From Amoebidium appalachense (taxonomy: Eukaryota > Ichthyosporea), in NCBI GenBank assembly GCA_963693365.1, contig CAVNZM010000007.1, positions 1,054,001 to 1,118,000 on the forward strand: a stretch of DNA of 64,000 nucleotides, given 5' to 3'. The notes under the pieces are model-generated. The model did no database searches. It was not told where the DNA came from and saw only the letters and a program-made list of their open reading frames with translations. Each line of letters begins with the position of its first letter. Position 1 is the first letter of the stretch. Shown here in pieces: positions 60,738 through 64,000 of the stretch. Made by a program: the position numbers and the translations under genes.

Positions 60738-61045
60738 ACCCCCCTCCCCTCCACCCTCCCACCCACCTCCTCCGGTACCCCAGACTCACTTACACAAGCT
60801 CACACATATCCAAAGGCATAATAGCACATATTTCACCATATATCATAGGCAGTCAAAAAACATAACACTAGACAGACTGAGTGAAGACAGCTTTAAGGCA
60901 CATGTAGGTGGAGGTAAGGACTCTGGTTGTGTGGGAGGGTTGGGAGGTTGTGCGCGTGTGTTTGGGGGGGGGGGGGGGGAGGGGGGGAAGCGGTACGTGA
61001 GTCTGTGTACCAACTGCCTGCATGAGTGGCACGTCTGGTTGTCAT
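53653..61045 (-). CDS. MEMO1: MEMO1 family protein, complete, 8 exons
   Basis: Eight exons on the - strand: 61045-60997, 59970-59886, 58994-58926, 57908-57796, 56713-56602, 56228-56094, 55205-55022, 53784-53653. All phases match and sum to 879 nt, giving 292 codons plus stop. The human protein has 297. Protein landmarks are [11 protein letters not shown] at the N-terminus, [95 protein letters not shown] and [20 protein letters not shown]. The metal-site residues reported for human MEMO1 (His49, His81, Cys244) correspond to His46, His78 and Cys239 here. The family is linked to growth-factor-driven cell movement and copper-dependent redox chemistry. Introns read as (CA)n and poly-C in the gene's sense. 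Acceptors of exons 3 and 5 are ends of CA tracts. The exon 2 acceptor is AAG rather than CAG. Confidence 0.95.
54482..54539. repeat. poly-G run, about 58 bases
   Basis: Within MEMO1 intron 7. Further poly-G runs occur at 54740-54778 and 54979-55010. Confidence 0.93.
56715..56898. repeat. (GT)n with two TATGCTGTGTA interruptions
   Basis: In the sense of MEMO1 this is the (CA)n tract that forms the acceptor of exon 5 (exon start 56713). Confidence 0.95.
57934..58382. repeat. scattered copies of TTGTCATTAGTGCTT
   Basis: Three copies (near 57937, 57979 and 58366) sit in MEMO1 intron 3, two of them in the longer form GATTGGTTGTCATTAGTGCTT-like (GC/AATTGG variants), with several ATTGG or CCAAT pentamers around. 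Confidence 0.75.
58996..59062. repeat. (GT)n forming a MEMO1 acceptor
   Basis: In MEMO1 sense it is (CA)n ending at the acceptor of exon 3 (58994). Confidence 0.95.
59972..60064. repeat. (GT)n next to poly-T and poly-G
   Basis: In MEMO1 sense the tract reads poly-C, poly-A, (CA)n and then the exon 2 acceptor at 59971. Confidence 0.95.
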
Positions 61046-62383
61046 GTTGCCGTCCCCCCCAGTCAGACGCCCAACCACGGTACCCAGCTTCCTGTGCCAG
61101 TGACGCCACACTGTACACCCACACCTGACACACACACATGAATAATGAACGTGGTGTGTCGGTTAAACGGGCGTGAGGAAATAGTGGGCATGCGCTCAGA
61201 TGCCCATATGTAAGGCTATAAGAGTGGCATCAAACTCCGCTTCACTAAGGATGGAGTCGTGTATATGCACCAGATATTCACAACATTGAACAACAAGTAG
61301 GTGTGCAAAAGCGGTCGTGTGCATAAACACGTGCACATAGCAGATGTGCTAACACGTACTGACGTGTTGCCGCACGTGCGACGTTTAACATCTACTCAGG
61401 CGGTAAGTAAAAAAAAAAAAAAAAAAAAAAAGAAAGAAAGGAGACACCGCCTCAGTAGGTGGTAGGCAGATGTGTGATATAAAACTAAAGCGCTGTAACA
61501 TTAGCATGTCATAGGAGAGAAAGGAAGTGAGTTTTAAAGGACCCCTGGGAAGGGGCAGTGGGCGAGGGGGAGCGAGGGGTGACCGTAAGGGGGGTGGGAG
61601 TGAGGGGAGCGGAGTGGGGGAACACTGCAAAAGCAACATCGGTAGCAGAGAGGATCACGGCAATTTAAAGAAGCACTAGAGTGCTAAAGATGAACTACTC
61701 ATAGCTTTTCGTTGTTTCAAGACTAAAATTATTCTCTGGACTACCAGCGCCCAGTACAGAGCTGCAGGGAAAGTTACTAGAGCTCTTCAAAATTTGCCAG
61801 CAACAAGACACCTCACGGTGTAACGGACCACAAAAAAAAAAAGAAAAAAAAAAGAAGCTTCCCTATCTCACTCCGTGCTTGAGTGAAAGGGGAGGGGAAT
61901 CTCACACCTTACACAAGATGCCAGCAATAGTTTCTTTGCTGGTGAGATAACTTCTACCCAGAATCACCAACTTGAATGCCGGATATAAGCGCTTCACTTA
62001 TCGGTTTTTTCAACAAACTCGGAGTCCGACAACTTCAATGCGGAGTGACACACTGACGTCGACACAGGCAACAGGCCCTCAATGCCTCACTCACCCTCAT
62101 GACGTCATCTCTGTTTATAACAGAAGCGCGAGCCCATTGGCTTACAGCTTACGCAAAATTTGGTTTTTTCAGATGACATGATGTAACACCAACTACATCC
62201 ACGGCCCTCTGAAAAAAAGACGGCCTGGATACACTACGTCATAAAATCGCATTCCATTGTGCTCGTGGTATCTCGATCCACTGGATTCCGGCCCTAAAAC
62301 GAGATGTCGGCACAGAACATGTATGTTGTTGTTTTTCGTTTACGTCTCGCTTTTTTTGGTTCAAAGACGGAGACATCGGTAAC
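61046..62383. other. intergenic between divergent MEMO1 and THAP genes
   Basis: This region lies upstream of both genes and is low in microsatellites compared with the rest. It includes a short poly-A run (61409-61431) and a G-rich patch (61540-61620). Short ORFs here look random. Confidence 0.5.
62100..62121 (+). promoter_or_regulatory. CRE-like TGACGTCA and TATA-like element upstream of the THAP gene
   Basis: TGACGTCA (62100-62107) is followed by TTTATAAC (62114-62121), about 265 bases before the THAP ATG. Both are visible. Promoter function is inferred. Confidence 0.4.
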
Positions 62384-63127
62384 ATGGCTGACGGCGGGAC
62401 TGGCCTTATGAAGGGAGCTGCTCCTCCCGAGCCTGGAATGGATAAGAAGAGAAGTAACGGTCTGCGTAGCAACAAAATCGGTAACATATGCAGTGTTCCA
62501 GGCTGCAGAGGCAACTACGACGACCAAAACAAGGTTTTCGTTTACAAATTCCCCAACCCAAACGACGGGCGCATTAAAAGCAAGACGCTACGCGAAGAAA
62601 CACGGAACCTTCTCAGTGCGTGGCTACGTGCTGTGCCGAGGCAGTGGCCTGAGAACTTCGACCCGCACGGTGTTGCGCGGGTCTGCTGCCGTCACTTTCC
62701 CGCCCATGACATCGTTAAAAAAGGTGGCAAAGCGTGGCCTAGGCCAGGCGCCGTCCCGAGCATTTTTCCCAACTGCCCCAGTTACCTGAGCGCCCCTTCC
62801 GCGCCTCCTCGTACGGACCCGGAAGAGAGAGCCGCAAAGATGGAGAAGGTTCGGGCAAGGCAAGAGGAAGAGGCAGTAGCGAGGAAGCGCCAGAAGGAGA
62901 TGTTCGTGTTCGGCCAGCTTGTTGTCCGTGCCCTGGAAATAGCGGAGCGGCACGCCGGCTGGAGGGTTTACGGAGGAAACACAGTGGTCGCTGGCGTTTA
63001 CGAGCAAGACAATGGTACCCCCCCCCCCCCCCCCCTCAAAATCCCCTCCAATGTCCTAATGCCCTCGCCCCCTCACCCCCTCACCCCCCCAACACACAAG
63101 GTCACATGAGGAGTCGACCGGCATGAA

Positions 63128-63163
<36 letters not shown>

Positions 63164-63243
63164 TTGTGTGTGTCTGTGTGTGACACTGTGTGTGTGTGTG
63201 TGTGTGTGTGACACGTGTGTGTGTGCGCGCGCATCAGTGTGTT

Positions 63244-63291
<48 letters not shown>

Positions 63292-63560
63292 TGTGTCGGG
63301 ATGGGTGGGTGGGGAGGGGGGGGGGGGGGGGTTTCCATATGGTTTTTCACATGCCAAGCGTAGTCAAATGTGGTGCCACACAGATTTTGCTGACTTTTAA
63401 TTTGCAGGCCAGTCTCAACCGCTATCTCCTGGACAGCGGCGTGAGCGGCGAGAAGCTCAACTTTGTGCTCACCAGAAAGTTTCAAACCGACTCCCTTGAG
63501 GGTGCTTTTGGCACAATCCGACAGTACAGCGGTGGGAACTACAACGTTGGGACAGCACAG
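62384..63560 (+). CDS. THAP-domain protein with a P-element-transposase-like C-terminal exon (continues beyond the window)
   Basis: Exon 1 starts at ATG 62384, in a run GGTAAC-ATG-GCT, and extends to about 63014 (AATG|GTACCC). Residues about 36-131 form a THAP zinc finger: Cys36 and Cys41 (CSVPGC), Cys101 and His104 (CCRH), HFPAHD, and the AVPSIF box (123-128). The Cys41 to Cys101 spacing (59 residues) is longer than usual. A charged helix follows ([20 protein letters not shown]). The next exon, 63408-63560, reads [28 protein letters not shown] and [17 protein letters not shown], like the C-terminal block of P-element/THAP9 transposases (Q-D-x-L-E-x-x-F). The phases do not join directly (exon 1 ends in phase 1, the second exon needs phase 0). 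Either an earlier donor (GGC|GTTTAC, 62995/62996) is used or an exon is missing. No DDE catalytic core is seen, so this looks like a domesticated or shortened transposase-derived gene. Confidence 0.75.
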
Positions 63561-63578
63561 GTGGGTACCTCCCCTCCT

Positions 63579-63623
<45 letters not shown>

Positions 63624-64000
63624 ACACGCACACCCCTACCCTACTCAGCCACCCACCCACTGCCTGCAACAATGAAACACAAGAGATACATCACACACAC
63701 ACGATTCATACAGCATTACAAAGAACAGAGACAGAACAGATATAGGATGATTTGGTGATTCACCTTAATAATAGGATAGTGGTGTCATGACATGGTGGCC
63801 CCGGGGAATAAAATAATCAGGAGAAAAAAAAAAGGGGGGGGGGGGATAGCGAGAGAGGCAGGGACGGAAGAAGGGGTTGGAGGAGGAGGGGAGGGGGAGG
63901 GGGGGGTATCAGGATAAAAGGAGTGTGGTGAAAAGAAAGGGTGCAAAGAAAACTGAACGAAAAATGAAATTAGGGGGTGGGGTGGGGGGGGGGGGGGGGG
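63561..64000. other. probable intron of the THAP gene
   Basis: It starts with donor GTGGGT. It then has a poly-C run, CA tract, A/G-rich text and a G-rich end. No further exon was seen before the window ends. Confidence 0.5.

Overview
The window is nuclear DNA from a eukaryote. Its genes are split by many short GT-AG introns, every intron is loaded with microsatellites ((CA)n, (GT)n, (CT)n, (GA)n) and long poly-C or poly-G runs, and the compact genes carry CCAAT/TATA-type promoters. There are no bacterial operons, no bacterial ribosome-binding sites and no CRISPR arrays. The gene content (DNA-PKcs, MEMO1, a BTB-WD40 protein, EGF repeats, a THAP-domain protein) fits an animal or an intron-rich protist or alga. 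I cannot name the lineage from the sequence alone.

Region 1 (about 1-37.7 kb, + strand) is one very large gene for the C-terminal half of DNA-PKcs (PRKDC), the kinase of non-homologous end joining. I could follow 51 exons whose splice phases all agree. They give 5,952 coding bases (1,983 codons plus stop) running from the middle helical repeats through the SQ/TQ autophosphorylation cluster, the FAT domain, the kinase domain (IGDRH and DFG motifs intact) and the FATC end (GWEAWM). The N-terminal half lies outside the window. Its introns hold a nearly complete 196-bp foldback element, a 31-bp minisatellite that runs into a splice acceptor, and many (CA)n tracts ending exactly at the acceptor AG.

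Region 2 (37.7-43.6 kb) holds a small doubtful coding remnant (38.8-39.1 kb) and, on the - strand, a two-exon KCTD-type BTB plus WD40 gene whose reading frame is broken by one base in a homopolymer.

Region 3 (43.6-51.5 kb) is accessory in character. It has two intronless divergent ORFs with starts 22 bp apart, a perfect 58-bp palindrome carrying AATAAA on both strands, a triplicated EGF exon in which two copies are frameshifted, and an inverted duplication with two divergent, nearly identical 111-aa basic protein genes of unknown function, each with CCAAT and TATA boxes.

Region 4 (53.6-61.1 kb, - strand) is a complete eight-exon MEMO1 gene (292 codons plus stop). Region 5 (62.4-64 kb, + strand) begins a THAP-domain gene followed by a P-element-transposase-like C-terminal exon, with no catalytic core visible between them.

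The repeats tend to follow transcription. The sense strand of introns carries C-rich or CA tracts near the acceptor and often GT or G tracts near the donor, in the + strand PRKDC gene and in the - strand genes alike.
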